DNA from: Bauldia sp. | GTDB lineage: Bacteria; Pseudomonadota; Alphaproteobacteria; Rhizobiales; Kaistiaceae | Direction of reading: 5' to 3' | Assembly (NCBI GenBank): GCA_020442095.1 | Contig: JAGRKY010000767.1 | Location: forward strand, 2,061 to 7,214 | Length of the DNA: 5,154 nt | In this document: one piece after another, positions 5,006 to 5,154 of the stretch | How the letters are laid out: each line of letters starts with the position of its first letter | Numbering within the stretch: position 1 is the first letter of the stretch | Program-made: the position numbers and the translations under genes | The notes under the pieces: model-generated | What the model was told of the DNA's origin: nothing | Database searches by the model: none | Seen by the model: only the letters and a program-made list of their open reading frames with translations

Positions 5006-5154
5006 CAGCGCTCCATGACGGCTGGGTCGCCGCGTTCGGCGAGGGTCAACGCGACCTGGCTCGCGCCCGGCCGCGGGCTTGCCATCGCCGAGCGAAAGCC
5101 GACCGTCTCGCCGGCACGAACGCGTTCCACTGTCGGTTCCATCAGCCAGCTATA
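5005..5154 (-). CDS. C-terminal fragment of the gene upstream of hpt, possibly zinc-ribbon/DUF3426-type protein (partial)
   Basis: The minus strand is open from the window edge to a TGA at 5007-5005 and encodes the last 49 residues of a protein, including TVERVRAGETVGFRSAMASP and GASQVALTLAERGDP. The pattern of a short basic link, GETV-F-RS-ASP, then a beta strand ending the chain resembles the C-terminal extracytoplasmic beta domain of MJ0042 zinc-ribbon/DUF3426 proteins. As I recall, such a gene lies between ftsE and hpt in many Rhizobiales. The N-terminal zinc ribbon and membrane segment that would confirm this are outside the window. The stop overlaps the hpt ATG by one base, so the two are cotranscribed and probably translationally coupled. 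That it is coding is well supported by the coupling; the family name is tentative. Confidence 0.6.
   Translation of the reverse strand, partial: YSWLMEPTVERVRAGETVGFRSAMASPRPGASQVALTLAERGDPAVMER
5011..5014 (-). promoter_or_regulatory. ribosome binding site of hpt inside the upstream gene
   Basis: GGAG (5014-5011 on the minus strand) lies five bases before the hpt ATG and within the last codons of the upstream gene. This fits reinitiation or coupled translation. Confidence 0.65.

Noticed and set aside
1..5154. Mobile element, CRISPR, tRNA or rRNA
   Set aside because: No terminal inverted repeats, transposase motifs, repeated spacer pattern, cloverleaf or rRNA-like sequence was found on either strand.

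Overview
The window is GC-rich, densely packed chromosomal DNA. It looks like an alphaproteobacterium of the Hyphomicrobiales (Rhizobiales) type. The evidence is the codon style, a rhizobial-type glyoxalase II paired divergently with a methyltransferase of odd motif I, and an hpt gene translationally coupled to the end of what looks like a zinc-ribbon/DUF3426-type protein. The genus cannot be fixed from the sequence. There is no sign of phage, insertion sequence, CRISPR, tRNA or rRNA, and base composition and codon style look even throughout.

Layout, left to right. (1) Bases 1-48 may hold the last 15 codons of a + strand gene, followed by a small GC-rich hairpin. (2) 73-1755, minus strand: a 560-residue protein with an N-terminal NYN (PIN-like nuclease) domain, a probable winged-helix-like second domain, and a long disordered tail carrying a duplicated RLAxLRAG motif and two short predicted helices. 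(3) 1756-1921: divergent intergenic region, with a hairpin abutting the ribosome binding site of the NYN gene. (4) 1922-2794, plus strand: a ten-helix EamA/DMT exporter resembling the YddG aromatic amino acid exporter. (5) 2822-3589, minus strand: gloB, hydroxyacylglutathione hydrolase. (6) 3590-3710: divergent intergenic region with a 7-bp direct repeat at a 21-bp period. (7) 3711-4466, plus strand: a class I SAM-methyltransferase-like protein with a degenerate SAM-binding half. (8) 4463-5005, minus strand: hpt, hypoxanthine phosphoribosyltransferase, tail-to-tail with the methyltransferase so that both stop codons lie in the same CTAG. (9) 5005-5154, minus strand: the C-terminal 49 codons of the gene upstream of hpt, coupled to it by a TGATG overlap.

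The genes are mainly housekeeping: methylglyoxal detoxification (gloB), purine salvage (hpt) and metabolite export (DMT). They alternate in strand, so only the partial gene and hpt form an evident operon. The two least understood products are the NYN protein, whose canonical active-site positions seem partly replaced, and the methyltransferase-like protein, which lacks the usual acidic SAM ribose contact. I do not see a clear multi-gene novel system. The best leads are these two proteins, and the convergent methyltransferase/hpt junction, where each gene's candidate terminator hairpin lies inside its neighbour.
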